A DNA stretch of 64,000 bases from DATEOR01 sp035296905 (GCA_035296905.1 DATHAA010000027.1:1-64000), one strand, 5' to 3'; shown: positions 35,612 to 45,012, counted from the first letter of the stretch. Numbers and translations: made by a program. The notes: generated by a model from the sequence alone, not told the origin.

Positions 35612-36429
35612 CAGGCGGCCGCCAGCTCGAGGTCGCGCACCGCGACCTGCTCCACCTCGGCGAGGGGGAGTTGGAGGAAGCGCTCTCCGAGCGCGCGGAA
35701 CTCGTCCACGGGCCCCGTCGTCAGGAAGCGCAAGCACCCTTCGCGGGCCGGATCGTTCTCGATCCCTTTGCGCTCGAGCGTCTCGGCCACCTCCCGTGCG
35801 ATCTCGACCGCGGAGAAGATCAGCGTCGTCCTGCGGCCGAAGACGCGCTCGAAGACCGGCTTGATGAGGGGGTAGTGCGTGCAGCCGAGGATGACGGTGT
35901 CGATCTCGGCGTCCTTGAGCGGCTTGGCGTACGCGCGCAGGGCGGCGTCGATTTCCTGGTTGGGCGCCGCGGACTCGATCAGCGGCACGAGCCGAGGGCA
36001 CGCCGTCGAGAAGACCTGGGCGCCCGCGTCGAGCGCGTGCACGGCCTCCTCGTAGCGGCCGCTCGCCACGGTCGCCTCGGTGGCGAGGACGCCGATGCGA
36101 CGGTTCCTCGTTGCCTGCACCGCGGCGTGGGCCTCGGGGGCGAGCACGCCGATCACAGGGACCTGAAGCTTCTCCTGGAGCTGTGGCAGCGCCGCGGCGG
36201 TTGCGGAGTTGCAGGCCGCGACGATCAGCTTGACGCCCGCATCCTCCAGATACGACGCGATCTCGTGGGCGAAGCGGCGGATCTCGTCGCGCGGCCTCGG
36301 GCCGTACGGGCAGCGCGCTCCGTCCCCGAGGTAGAGGAAGTCCTCGTGCGGCAGGGTGACGAGGCACTCGTGGAGGACGGTCAGGCCGCCGGCGCCGGAG
36401 TCGAAGATGCCGATCGGCCGTGTGTCCAT
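35611..36429 (-). CDS. murI: Glutamate racemase
   Basis: Provides D-glutamate for peptidoglycan. 272 aa, with GIFDSGAGGLTVL and the two catalytic cysteines in ACNSATAAAL and LGCTHYPL. First gene of murI-rph-mgtC-rdgB; diverges from pabB. Confidence 0.96.
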   Translation of the reverse strand: MDTRPIGIFDSGAGGLTVLHECLVTLPHEDFLYLGDGARCPYGPRPRDEIRRFAHEIASYLEDAGVKLIVAACNSATAAALPQLQEKLQVPVIGVLAPEAHAAVQATRNRRIGVLATEATVASGRYEEAVHALDAGAQVFSTACPRLVPLIESAAPNQEIDAALRAYAKPLKDAEIDTVILGCTHYPLIKPVFERVFGRRTTLIFSAVEIAREVAETLERKGIENDPAREGCLRFLTTGPVDEFRALGERFLQLPLAEVEQVAVRDLELAAA

Positions 36430-36468
36430 GCCAGGATTCTAGGAGCGCTACCGGGTAGCGTTCGGCAC

Positions 36469-37527
36469 GTGCTGGAACTGCACTCGCCGAGCGGCGCGTT
36501 TGCCGCGATCGAGGACCACCTTCGCGCCGCCGGGTTCTTCGGCGGCGGGGCGGAAGACGTCATCGCCGACCTCTATCTCGGCTACGGGCTTTCGAGCACG
36601 CTTCGGCGCGGACGGCACCCCGATCCCCCCGAGCCCTGCCCGCTCCCACTCGCCGCGTGCCGTGTCCGGCCGGAAATCGAGTCCGGCCTGACCGCAGGCG
36701 CCTTCCGCATCGGCGAGTGGAGCCGGACCTGGGACGGGGACGCGTACGCCGCCGCCGTCGAGGGGGTGAAGGCGGCGATCGAGCGCGGCGACGTTTACCA
36801 GGTGAACCTCGTCCAGCACCTGGCGGCGCCTTTCGAAGGCGATCCCGCGGGCCTTGCCGCGGCGCTAGCGCCCCTCAACCCTCTCCATCCCTGGCCTCTC
36901 TCCGGGGACGGCTGGACGATCGTCTCCGCCTCGCCCGAGCTCTTCCTCGCCCGGCGAGGAGACCGGGTCTGGACGAAGCCGATCAAGGGCACGCGGCCGC
37001 TCTGCGCCTCTGAGGACCTGCAGGAGTCGGAGAAGGACGCCGCCGAACACGTGATGATCGTCGACCTCGAGCGCAACGACCTCTCCCGGGTCTGCGAGCC
37101 AGGCTCCATCCGTTGGCCCGACCTGATGGCCGAGCACGAGCTCGCAGGCGTGGCCCACCTCGTCACGACCGTCGAGGGCTGCCTCAGGCCGGAGGTCGGT
37201 CTCGCCGAGGTTCTCGAGGCGACCTTCCCCGGCGGCTCGGTCACCGGCGCACCGAAGATCTCCGCCCTCGACCACATCGCGGCGCTGGAGCCGGTCGGCC
37301 GCGGGGCGGCGATGGGCGCCCTCGGCCGGGTCTGGCCGAACGGCGACCTCGAGCTCGCACTCACCATCCGCACCTTCGCCGTCGCTGAGGGGCTCATCCA
37401 CCTCTGGGTCGGCGGTGGGATCGTCTGGGACTCCGATCCGCAGGAGGAGATCGAGGAGTCTTGGGTGAAGGCACGACCATTGCTCAGCGCCGTCGGCGCT
37501 CTCGTCGAGGAGCCCGCGGCCACGTGA
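36469..37527 (+). CDS. pabB: Aminodeoxychorismate synthase component I (chorismate-binding)
   Basis: 352 aa chorismate-utilising domain with IKGTRPL, DLERNDLSRVC, TFPGGSVTGAPKI and the C-terminal GGGIVWDSDPQEE. Makes 4-amino-4-deoxychorismate for folate with a glutamine amidotransferase partner, which is not adjacent. GTG 36469 is used; the long open frame upstream is a murI shadow. Overlaps the class IV aminotransferase (GTGA). Confidence 0.9.
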   Translation: MLELHSPSGAFAAIEDHLRAAGFFGGGAEDVIADLYLGYGLSSTLRRGRHPDPPEPCPLPLAACRVRPEIESGLTAGAFRIGEWSRTWDGDAYAAAVEGVKAAIERGDVYQVNLVQHLAAPFEGDPAGLAAALAPLNPLHPWPLSGDGWTIVSASPELFLARRGDRVWTKPIKGTRPLCASEDLQESEKDAAEHVMIVDLERNDLSRVCEPGSIRWPDLMAEHELAGVAHLVTTVEGCLRPEVGLAEVLEATFPGGSVTGAPKISALDHIAALEPVGRGAAMGALGRVWPNGDLELALTIRTFAVAEGLIHLWVGGGIVWDSDPQEEIEESWVKARPLLSAVGALVEEPAAT

Positions 37528-38378
37528 CGCTCATCGCCCTGGCAGTCGGCGGGCGCGGCCTCGTCGATCCCGACGAGCCGATCCTCCACGTCGACGACGA
37601 GGCCTTCCTGCGCAGCCGCGCCGCGTTCGAGACGACGAGGGTCTACGGAGGCCGTCCTTTCAAGCTCGACGAGCACCTGACGCGCCTGGCGGGCTCGGCG
37701 GCACGGGTGGAGATCGGCCGGATCGACACGGAGGAGCTGACCCGGCTGGCGGGGCTAGCGCTCGAGGCCGCGAGCGCGCCCGACGCGATGCTCCGTCTCT
37801 TCGTCACGCCGGGCCGCGACGGTGCGGACAGTCCGACCCAAGTCGCGATGGTGAGCACGCTGCCCGAGGGGTTGGACGACCTGCGCGAGCGCGGAATCAG
37901 GCTCGTCTCGATCCAGCTCGGCCTCGACCCGGAGCTCCGCGCGACGTCGCCGTGGCTTCTCGGGGGCGTGAAATCTACGAGCTACGCGGTGAACATGGCG
38001 GCCGAGGCGGAAGCCAAGCGCCGGGGCGCCGACGACGCGGTCTTCCTCGGCTCAGGCGACATCGTCCTCGAAGGGCCCGTGACGAACATCTGGTGGCGCT
38101 ACGACGACGTCCTCTACACCCCGGCGCTCGAGCTCGGGATCCTCGCGGGCGTCACTCGCGCGGCCCTCATGCAGGAAGCCGCCACGGCGGGCCGCGACGT
38201 GCGGGAAGGAGTGTTCCCCCTCGCGCACCTCGTCGCAGCGGACGAGGCCTTCACCTCCTCCTCGATACGCGAGGTGATGCCGGTGGTCGAGATCGACAGC
38301 CGCCCGATCGGCGCGGGAGCTCCGGGGCCTGCGGCCCAGGAGCTCCAGGAAGCGCTGCGCCGGGCAGCCATGCGCTGA
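37524..38378 (+). CDS. Class IV PLP aminotransferase / aminodeoxychorismate lyase-like
   Basis: 284 aa fold-type IV enzyme with the PLP lysine in GGVKSTSYAVNM and the phosphate-binding VTRAALM segment. Directly after pabB with a 4 bp overlap, so the likely job is PabC (releasing p-aminobenzoate from aminodeoxychorismate). A branched-chain or D-amino acid aminotransferase cannot be excluded. Confidence 0.85.
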   Translation: MTLIALAVGGRGLVDPDEPILHVDDEAFLRSRAAFETTRVYGGRPFKLDEHLTRLAGSAARVEIGRIDTEELTRLAGLALEAASAPDAMLRLFVTPGRDGADSPTQVAMVSTLPEGLDDLRERGIRLVSIQLGLDPELRATSPWLLGGVKSTSYAVNMAAEAEAKRRGADDAVFLGSGDIVLEGPVTNIWWRYDDVLYTPALELGILAGVTRAALMQEAATAGRDVREGVFPLAHLVAADEAFTSSSIREVMPVVEIDSRPIGAGAPGPAAQELQEALRRAAMR

Positions 38379-38380
38379 GT

Positions 38381-38722
38381 TCAGGCGCTGACGAGCTTCT
38401 TGCGGCTGACGAGCGCGCCGCCCGCGGCGATAAGGACGAGCCCGAAGGCCGCGCCCGCGCCGATGCCGGCGTTGCTCCAGTCCGTTCCGCCACTCCAAGC
38501 CGCGGACTCGGTCTGTCCCGTCAAATAGACCGCCGGCCCCTGCTCCCCGTGCCTGAGCAGAGCCTGGTGACGCGCATCCACCTGCACCTGCTGCGCCTTG
38601 TCGACGAGCGCCTGGTGCCTCGCGTCAGTATCGATCGACGCCTGGGTCGCCGCGGCGGCGACGGCCGCAACCGCGAGCGCCGCTGCGAGCGCCTTGAGCT
38701 TCCTGTTTCGTCCGGGATGCAT
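38381..38722 (-). CDS. Secreted or membrane-tethered small protein with DARHQAL repeats
   Basis: 113 aa: N-terminal signal segment (about 8-28), two copies of a DARHQAL motif (residues 33-39 and 49-55) separated by a charged stretch, then a C-terminal helix (AGIGAGAAFGLVLIAAGGALV) ending RKKLVSA. Short proteins with this repeat and tail are, from my recollection, frequent in Thermoleophilia genomes; their function is unknown. Confidence 0.65.
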   Translation of the reverse strand: MHPGRNRKLKALAAALAVAAVAAAATQASIDTDARHQALVDKAQQVQVDARHQALLRHGEQGPAVYLTGQTESAAWSGGTDWSNAGIGAGAAFGLVLIAAGGALVSRKKLVSA

Positions 38723-38794
38723 CGTCTTCTCCTTCCGCCTGCTGATGCGAACAGGGACGGCTCTGCGGCCGGCCGTCTTCCCTAGACTCGCGCC

Positions 38795-39460
38795 ATGCGT
38801 GTCCTCTGCTTGACCCACGAGCACGACGGCCCGGCCGGGCTTTTCGCGGACGTCGTCCGCGAGCGCGGCGACGAAGTTCTCGAATGGAACGTCTCCCAGG
38901 GGCCGCCGCCCGAGGCGCCCAAGGGCTTCGATGCGCTCGTCGTCTTCGGCGGCTCGATGCACGTCGACCAGGAGGACAGGCACCCATGGCTCACCGGCCA
39001 GCACGACCTAATGCGGGAGGCGATGGACCGCGGCCAGCCGCTCCTGGGCGTGTGCCTCGGCGGCCAGCTCCTCGCCCGGGTCGCCGGAGCTCACGTCGGC
39101 CCCGCCTCGCGCCCGGAGATCGGCTGGTTCGAGATCGAGCTCACGCCCGAAGGCGCATCCGACCCCGTGGTCGGAGCCCTACCCGAGAGCTTCGAGGCCT
39201 TCGAGTGGCACAGCTACGCGTTCGACGTCCCGCCGGGCGGGGTGCTCCTGGCGGAGAGCCCGGCCTGCGCGCAGGCATTCCGCGTCGGCGATGCCGCCTG
39301 GGGCGTTCAGTTCCATCCCGAGGTGACGCTGGAGATGCTCGAGGCCTGGAGGGCCGGAGCGGACGGCTCAGCGCCGCCGATCCCGCTGGAGCCCGTCGGC
39401 CGCTGGAACGAGCTCGGTCGCGCTCTCGCGAACGCGTTCTTCGATCAGGCCTCCCGCTGA
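38795..39460 (+). CDS. Class I glutamine amidotransferase domain protein
   Basis: 221 aa with nucleophile Cys in LLGVCLGGQLLA and the His-Glu pair in GVQFHPEVT. Stand-alone type related to GMP-synthase-like amidotransferases; the partner enzyme and product are unknown (some family members hydrolyse gamma-glutamyl bonds). Ends 16 bp inside the convergent rhodanese gene. Confidence 0.85.
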   Translation: MRVLCLTHEHDGPAGLFADVVRERGDEVLEWNVSQGPPPEAPKGFDALVVFGGSMHVDQEDRHPWLTGQHDLMREAMDRGQPLLGVCLGGQLLARVAGAHVGPASRPEIGWFEIELTPEGASDPVVGALPESFEAFEWHSYAFDVPPGGVLLAESPACAQAFRVGDAAWGVQFHPEVTLEMLEAWRAGADGSAPPIPLEPVGRWNELGRALANAFFDQASR

Positions 39461-39771
39461 GACCACTCGTGCCACGAGCCGGCGTAGTTCGTGGCGTCGT
39501 GACCCGCCGCGCGTAACAAGGCGGCGGCGATCTCGGATCGCTGGCCCGAGTGGCAGTAGGCCACGAACGGCTTCGACGTGTCGACGCCCTCGAGCGCTGC
39601 CTCGACGTCGTAGTGGAGCACCTCGAGCGGGACGTTCACCGCACCCTCGATGTGGCCCTGCCGCGGGTCGCACGGATAGCCGGCCTCGCCCGAGAACTCC
39701 TCCGGCGTACGCACGTCCAGGAGCGTCACCGAGCCCTCGTCGAGCAGGCGCGCGAGCTCGTCCCCAGTCAC
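39445..39771 (-). CDS. Rhodanese-domain protein
   Basis: 108 aa single rhodanese domain with the active-site cysteine loop AYCHSGQRS and LLDVRTPEEF near the start. Probably a thiosulfate/persulfide sulfurtransferase. Overlaps the alpha/beta hydrolase by 4 bp. Confidence 0.9.
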   Translation of the reverse strand: MTGDELARLLDEGSVTLLDVRTPEEFSGEAGYPCDPRQGHIEGAVNVPLEVLHYDVEAALEGVDTSKPFVAYCHSGQRSEIAAALLRAAGHDATNYAGSWHEWSQREA

Positions 39772-40475
39772 GCCAGCACCTCGTGCAGGAAGAGGAGGAG
39801 CTCCTCGTTGAACTCGGCAGGCCGCTCGACAGGGGACACATGGCCCGCGCCGGAGAGCTCCACGTAGCGCCCCTCGACCAGACCGGAGACGATCTCCCTG
39901 GCGGCAAGCGGAGGAGTGAGGACGTCGTGCTCTCCGACGACGACGAGTGCGGGCGCGTCGACGTCCGCGAGAGTCGACGTCGAGTCCAAGCGGTCTCGCA
40001 TCGCCTCGACGCTGGCGACCAGGCTTTCGATGGGCTGCTCGGCGGCGATCGCCCGAGTGCGCTCGACGACATCCTCCGAGGCGCCGTCCGAGAAGAGCTT
40101 CGGCACAAGGCCCTCCCAGAAGGCATCGAAGCCGTCTTCACGAAGGCGGCGGATGGTCTCGTTCCGCGCCGACCGGCCCTCTTCGTCGTCGGCGTTCGCC
40201 CGCGTGTCGGCGAGGACGAGCGCCGGAATCCGCTTCGGCGCCTGGCGCCAGAGCTCGAAGGCGAGGTAGCCGCCCATCGAGATGCCCACGGGGATGAAGT
40301 CGCCTGGGAGAAGCTCGAGGATCCGCCCCGCCCAGCTCGGGAGGCTCGCGTCCGGTTCGGTCCCCGGCAGGTTCGGGGCGATCACCTCGTACCCGGCCTG
40401 TTCGAGCACGCGCACCTGTCCCTCCCACATGCGCGCGTCGAGCGGGAAGGCGTGCAGAAGAAGGAGGACGTTCAC
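39768..40475 (-). CDS. Alpha/beta hydrolase
   Basis: 235 aa with HAFPLDARMW near the start, nucleophile Ser in PVGISMGGYLA, the acid in VGEHDVLTPP and the histidine in GAGHVSPVERP. Substrate unknown. Overlaps neighbours on both sides by 4 bp. Confidence 0.87.
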   Translation of the reverse strand: MNVLLLLHAFPLDARMWEGQVRVLEQAGYEVIAPNLPGTEPDASLPSWAGRILELLPGDFIPVGISMGGYLAFELWRQAPKRIPALVLADTRANADDEEGRSARNETIRRLREDGFDAFWEGLVPKLFSDGASEDVVERTRAIAAEQPIESLVASVEAMRDRLDSTSTLADVDAPALVVVGEHDVLTPPLAAREIVSGLVEGRYVELSGAGHVSPVERPAEFNEELLLFLHEVLA

Positions 40476-41230
40476 TCGCGCGGGATGTCGACCGCGTCGG
40501 GGATCTCCCCCGCACGCTTGTACCCATGGTCTCCGCCCTCGACTCCGAGCAACGAGCCCACTGCCGCGACGAGCTCCTCGGCGGGCGGAAGCTCGTCCGG
40601 GCTCCTCCCCGTGACGATGACGCGCCGCACCTCGCCCGCATTCGCTCCGGTCAGCCGGGCGACCACGGTGGGATTCGCGGCGAGCGAGATGACGTCGCCT
40701 GGAGCGACCTCGCCGTAATACTCCGGCACGGAGAGGTATTCGTCCATGGTCCGCCCGCGTTCGAGGAGGACGAACCGGACGACCTGCCCCTCTTCCACGC
40801 CGAGCTGGAGTACGACCGCGCCCATCCGGTCGGAGAGCTCACGGGCCAGCCGGCGGAGCATCTCGGGGTTCCGGTCGGTGAGCTCGTCGTACACGCCGAT
40901 CCAGCCGTTCCTCGGCGGGGCGACCACGCTCCCCTTCGAGCCGCCCGGCAGTCGCGGGACGAACTGCCGCACCGCGCGCACGACGCCGTCCAGGTCGTCG
41001 GTCTGCACGTGCACGGAGCCATAGGACGGCCCCTTGTGGCTCGAGAGGCGCTGCTCGAGCGATGCGACGGACGCTTCGAGGACGCGCGCCTGCTCGCTGA
41101 ACCCCGCGCGCACCCAGGCGTCGCCGGACTCGCTCGTGGCCTCGACCGTGACCGTCTCCTCGCCGCGGCCGCGAGCCTCGTCGATCAATATACGGAGGGT
41201 CTCCTCGCTCGGCGGCTCGTCGAATCTCAT
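40472..41230 (-). CDS. Conserved hypothetical protein
   Basis: 252 aa, soluble. The first 50 residues look like the end of a GNAT fold (GDAWVRAGFSEQARVLEASV), followed by a domain with HVQTDDLDGVVRAVRQFVPRL and a mixed alpha/beta region to the C-terminus. I do not recognise the family. It overlaps the hydrolase and the glycosylase by 4 bp each. Confidence 0.7.
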   Translation of the reverse strand: MRFDEPPSEETLRILIDEARGRGEETVTVEATSESGDAWVRAGFSEQARVLEASVASLEQRLSSHKGPSYGSVHVQTDDLDGVVRAVRQFVPRLPGGSKGSVVAPPRNGWIGVYDELTDRNPEMLRRLARELSDRMGAVVLQLGVEEGQVVRFVLLERGRTMDEYLSVPEYYGEVAPGDVISLAANPTVVARLTGANAGEVRRVIVTGRSPDELPPAEELVAAVGSLLGVEGGDHGYKRAGEIPDAVDIPRE

Positions 41231-42030
41231 CCGGCGAGAACCCTATGGCCGGTGAGGAGGTAGTGCGCCGTCAGGTTGCGGAAGCCGGGAAACAGATCGC
41301 CGGCCGCACGCGTGTCCTCCTCGCCGTAGAAGTGGAGGACCGCCTTGCGCAGCCCAAGATCGCCCGCCGGCCAGGCGTCGGGCCTGGCTAGGTGTCGGCC
41401 CAGAAACCAGTCGGCCGTCCACTCGCCGATCCCGGGCAACGCGGTGAGCGCCGCCTTCACCTCGTCGTCGGGAAGCGCGGCGAGCCCGACGAGGTCGAGG
41501 TCGCTTCGCGCGATCCCGAGCGTGTATTCGGCCTTCCGCCTGGAGAAGCCGAGCGCGACGATCTCCTCGGGCTCGGCGAGCGCGACCCGCTCCCGGGTCG
41601 GGAACGCGTATGCGACCTTCGCCTTGACGCCGAAGGCTTGAATGAAGCGGTTGCGGACGGCGAAGGCCGCGCGCAGCGAGATCTGCTGCGCAGTGATCGC
41701 GGAGACGAGGGTCTCGTAGGGATCCGGCGAGAGCGGCGGCCGGAACCCACGGAGCTTGGGGACGATGCGAGCGAGCACGGGCTCGGTCTCCGCGAAGGCG
41801 TAGAAGGCGTCGAGGTCGAATGGGCCGCCGAGGTAGTGGCGCACCTCGCCCACGAGGTCGGCGCGACCAGGAGTAATGCGGACTCCGCCTCTCCCCTCGT
41901 CGATCCGCACCTCCGTGCCGTCGAAGACGCGGTGCACGCCGCCCTCGTGCCAGAGGTTGGCGAGATCGGCGCCGAAGGCCCGGAACCGCTCGGTCGAGAG
42001 CGCGAAGTCGAACGGCTCAGGAAGCGAGAC
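41227..42030 (-). CDS. AlkA-like DNA-3-methyladenine glycosylase (HhH-GPD)
   Basis: Base-excision repair enzyme. Recognisable from about 42030 (LPEPFDFALSTERFRAFG) through the helix-hairpin-helix (ALPGIGEWTADWFLGRHL) with the catalytic Asp in DAWPAGDLGLRKAV. There is a problem with the start: no ATG, GTG or TTG is in frame near 42030. The nearest are GTG 41937, which would cut about 30 conserved residues, or starts far upstream inside the phosphatase gene. Confidence 0.8.
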   Translation of the reverse strand, partial: VSLPEPFDFALSTERFRAFGADLANLWHEGGVHRVFDGTEVRIDEGRGGVRITPGRADLVGEVRHYLGGPFDLDAFYAFAETEPVLARIVPKLRGFRPPLSPDPYETLVSAITAQQISLRAAFAVRNRFIQAFGVKAKVAYAFPTRERVALAEPEEIVALGFSRRKAEYTLGIARSDLDLVGLAALPDDEVKAALTALPGIGEWTADWFLGRHLARPDAWPAGDLGLRKAVLHFYGEEDTRAAGDLFPGFRNLTAHYLLTGHRVLAG

Positions 42031-42652
42031 CGCGGACGACGTCGTGGAAGTCGTCGAAGGGCTCGTAAGAAACTCCTCGCTCGTCGAGGTAGTCGGCCAG
42101 CCCGCGCGTCGCGAAGACGAGGCTCGAAGCCTCGGCCGCGCATCGGTCGGAGTAGCCGTCGCCGATATAGACGAGCTCGTCGTCGCCCGCGAGCCCCTGC
42201 ACGATCGAACGCTTGCACGACTCGCCGCAGGAATCGCAGGTCTCGTCGTAGCGCCACTCGACTCGCCAGCCCTCAGTGCTCGGGTCGACACGGTTGGCGT
42301 GCAGCTCCACCTCGACCCCCTCGCGTTCGAGAATCGGCTCGATCAGCTCGTGAAAGCCGCTCGAGACGATGACGACGCGCCAGCCCTGCGCACGCGCGAA
42401 GTCGACGAATTCGCGGAAGCCGTCGCGCACGCGCACGTGGTCGAGCTCCCACTGAACCACCTCGTCGAGCGGCGTCGTGACCGGCTCGAACTCGCGCGTG
42501 ATCACATCACGGAGCGGAAGGTTTCCTTCGTCAAGCCCGCGGTCGACCTCCGCGTACACTTCGGGATTCCCGAAGTCGCGCGCGATCGTGTCCAGCAGGT
42601 CCATCTCCGTGACGGTGCCGTCGAAGTCGACGGCGATCGTGCGGCCGCTCAA
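42017..42652 (-). CDS. HAD-IB phosphatase, SerB/MtnX-like
   Basis: 211 aa with VDFDGTVTEMD (nucleophile and general-acid aspartates), VSSGFHEL and the late YIGDGYSDRCAA acid pair. A CDSC...C cysteine group (DETCDSCGESCK) in the cap suggests a metal site, as in MtnX-like proteins. TTG 42652 overlaps the hmgA stop (TTGA), so it may be co-translated. Confidence 0.82.
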   Translation of the reverse strand: MSGRTIAVDFDGTVTEMDLLDTIARDFGNPEVYAEVDRGLDEGNLPLRDVITREFEPVTTPLDEVVQWELDHVRVRDGFREFVDFARAQGWRVVIVSSGFHELIEPILEREGVEVELHANRVDPSTEGWRVEWRYDETCDSCGESCKRSIVQGLAGDDELVYIGDGYSDRCAAEASSLVFATRGLADYLDERGVSYEPFDDFHDVVRGLAS

Positions 42653-43863
42653 AAGTGCGAGGTCACTCCGGCGGGGTCCTCGTCGGCGTTCTTCGCGTCC
42701 TTGACGGCGTCCGGCTCCTCGTACCAGGAGTACGCGTAGGACGGGTCCTCCGTGCCCTTGGCGAGCGCCGTGAGCTTGAGCGGATGGAATGTGTCGCACA
42801 TGACGGCGAGCTCGTGGGTCTCGGTCATTCCGATCGACTTCTCCGCGAGACCCGGCTGCGGCCCGTGCGGAATAGCCGACGGGTGCAGCGTGACCGATCC
42901 GATCTCGATGCCCTTGCGGGAGCCGAAGTTCCCGGAGACGTAATAGATCATCTCCTCCGAGTTCAGGTTCGAGTGGTGGTACGGGATCGGGATGGCGAGC
43001 GGGTCGAAGTCGAGTTTGCGCGGGCAGAAGGAGCAGATGACGAAGTTCCGCCCCTGGAAGGTCTGGTGCGCGGGGGGCGGCATGTGGATCCGGCCGGTGA
43101 TCGGCTCGAAGTCGTTGATGTTGAACGTCCACGGATAGACGTAGCCGTCCCAGCCCACGACGTCGAACGGGTGGTAGTCCAGGACGTAGGTCTGGTAGCC
43201 GTCCTTGACCCGGAACTTGACGAGGTGCTCGCCGCGGTCCGAGTGCGTCTTCAGCTCCATGGGTGGATGGATGTCGCGGTGGTAGTAGGGCGCGTGCTCA
43301 AGCAGTTGGCCGTACTCGTTGCGGTAACGGCGCGGGATCTCGATCAGGCCGGGCGAGGTGAAGACGAGGTAGCGCTGCTCGCCCTCGGGGACGAACCGGT
43401 AGGTCGTCCCGCGGGGGATGATGATGTAGTCGCCTTCGCGGTACGGCAGGTCGCCGAAGATCGTCTCGAGCGTGCCCTTGCCCTCGTGGACGAAGACGAC
43501 CTCGTCGCCTTCACCGTTTCGATAGTGGTGCTCCATCGCGGCGCTCGGCCGGCAGAGCGCGATCTCGACGTCGTCGTTCCACATCAGGAGCTTGCGGCCG
43601 CTGACCGCATCGCCGTCGGGCTCGACGCCCATCGTCCGGAAATGCCGATGCTGGTGCGCGCCGGGATCCCACTCCTTGCGCTCGATCCGCTCGAAGGAGC
43701 CGATCTCCTTCACGCGGCAGGGCGAGTGAAGGTGGTACAGGATCGACTCGTTCCCGGAGAACCCCTCGAGGCCCATGACTTCCTCGGTCAGGAGCGTGCC
43801 GTTCTCACGGAACTGGATGTGGCGCTTGCGCGGAACGCGGCCGAGTCGCTGGTAGGTCGGCAT
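42649..43863 (-). CDS. hmgA: Homogentisate 1,2-dioxygenase
   Basis: Opens the ring of homogentisate in tyrosine degradation. 404 aa cupin; iron ligands likely in HPSAIPHGPQPG and ETHELAVMCDTFHPL. With HppD and FAH nearby the pathway tyrosine to fumarate and acetoacetate is almost complete in the window. Divergent from a small membrane protein gene with 20 bp between starts. Confidence 0.95.
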   Translation of the reverse strand: MPTYQRLGRVPRKRHIQFRENGTLLTEEVMGLEGFSGNESILYHLHSPCRVKEIGSFERIERKEWDPGAHQHRHFRTMGVEPDGDAVSGRKLLMWNDDVEIALCRPSAAMEHHYRNGEGDEVVFVHEGKGTLETIFGDLPYREGDYIIIPRGTTYRFVPEGEQRYLVFTSPGLIEIPRRYRNEYGQLLEHAPYYHRDIHPPMELKTHSDRGEHLVKFRVKDGYQTYVLDYHPFDVVGWDGYVYPWTFNINDFEPITGRIHMPPPAHQTFQGRNFVICSFCPRKLDFDPLAIPIPYHHSNLNSEEMIYYVSGNFGSRKGIEIGSVTLHPSAIPHGPQPGLAEKSIGMTETHELAVMCDTFHPLKLTALAKGTEDPSYAYSWYEEPDAVKDAKNADEDPAGVTSHF

Positions 43864-43883
43864 GTGGGCAGAATACCGAGGGC

Positions 43884-44222
43884 TTGCGGGCTCTCAACGC
43901 GCTCAACCTCGCGATTCGCTTCTTCGTCGTCGAGCTGGGCGGCTTGGCGGCCGCCGCCTACTGGGGCTGGGAAGTGACGTCCGGGCCGGGCCGGTGGTAC
44001 CTCGCCGTCCTGGCGCCGGCCGCGTTCATCGCCGTCTGGGGACTCATCATCGCGCCGAAAGCGCGGATCCGCGTCTCGAAAGAGGCTGCGCTCGCCATCG
44101 AGCTCGTCCTGCTCGCGCTGGTCGCGGTCGGGCTCGCCGTCACAGGGCCCGTCTGGCTCGGGGTCGCCTACAGCGCCGTCGCGCTGGTGAGCGGCCTCGT
44201 GAACTACGCGTTCAAGCCGTAG
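43884..44222 (+). CDS. YrdB/DUF2568 family membrane protein
   Basis: 112 aa with four predicted helices and the family pattern LNLAIRFFVVELGGLAA at the N-terminus. TTG 43884 is the likely start. Function unknown. It sits between hmgA and the FAH gene on the opposite strand. Confidence 0.75.
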   Translation: MRALNALNLAIRFFVVELGGLAAAAYWGWEVTSGPGRWYLAVLAPAAFIAVWGLIIAPKARIRVSKEAALAIELVLLALVAVGLAVTGPVWLGVAYSAVALVSGLVNYAFKP

Positions 44223-45012
44223 CGACGTGGTTCCGGAGGACGCCGATTCCCTCGACCTCGAGCTCGACCTCGTCGCCGGGCCGAAGCCAGCGCCCGTCTC
44301 CCTGCTCGAGGATGCAGCCCGTCCCGACGGTGCCCGAGCCGAGCACGTCTCCAGGCAATAGGCGCGTGCTTTCGGCGGCGTGAGCGGCTAGCTCTTCGAA
44401 GGGCCAGTGGATGTCGCCGAGATTCCCCCGGGAGCGGTCCTCGCCGTTCACGCGGGCGGTCATCTCGAGCCGAAGGTTGCCGAGCTCATCCGGAGTGACC
44501 AGCACCGGCCCGATGGAGGTCGCGAAGTCCTTCCCCTTCGCCGGGCCGAGCCCGACGGTCATCTCCGCGCGCTGGAGATCGCGGGCCGACCAGTCGTTCA
44601 GAACCGTGAAGCCGGCGATCCGGCCGTCGGCCCCGATCACCGCGGCGACCTCGAGCTCGTAGTCCCACTCCGAGCTTTCGGCGGGAAAGAAGATCTCGTC
44701 GTCGGGCCCGTAGATCGCGGCCGGGTTCGAGAAGTAGAAGACGGGGCGGCCGTACCACTCCGGCGGGACCTCGAGCCCGCGCGACGCACGCGCGGTCCGG
44801 ACGTGCTGCTCGAAGGCATAAAAGTCGCGAACCGAGGGTGGCTGCGGAATCGGCGCCCGCAGCTGGACGTCGGCGAGCGCATGATCGGCGACGTCGTCGC
44901 CGCCGGACCGGAGCCACTCGGCCAGCGAGGGCGCACCGAGTTCGACCACGCGGTCGTCCTCGATCCTCCCCGGCGCGAGGCGACCGGCCGCCTCGAAGGT
45001 GCAGAGCCTCAA
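44212..45012 (-). CDS. Fumarylacetoacetate hydrolase family protein
   Basis: 266 aa with the metal-binding DYELEVAAVIG, FTVLNDWSARDLQ and GTVGTGC segments of FAH. In this cluster it most likely performs the last tyrosine-degradation step. Its ATG overlaps the hppD stop by 4 bp, so both are translated together. Confidence 0.9.
   Translation of the reverse strand: MRLCTFEAAGRLAPGRIEDDRVVELGAPSLAEWLRSGGDDVADHALADVQLRAPIPQPPSVRDFYAFEQHVRTARASRGLEVPPEWYGRPVFYFSNPAAIYGPDDEIFFPAESSEWDYELEVAAVIGADGRIAGFTVLNDWSARDLQRAEMTVGLGPAKGKDFATSIGPVLVTPDELGNLRLEMTARVNGEDRSRGNLGDIHWPFEELAAHAAESTRLLPGDVLGSGTVGTGCILEQGDGRWLRPGDEVELEVEGIGVLRNHVATA

Noticed and set aside
35671..36468. Long N-terminal extension of pabB
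   Set aside because: Antisense to murI; chorismate-binding homology begins only after GTG 36469.
38381..38722. LPXTG-type sorting signal in the DARHQAL protein
   Set aside because: The C-terminus has a helix and basic residues but no LPXTG-like pentapeptide.
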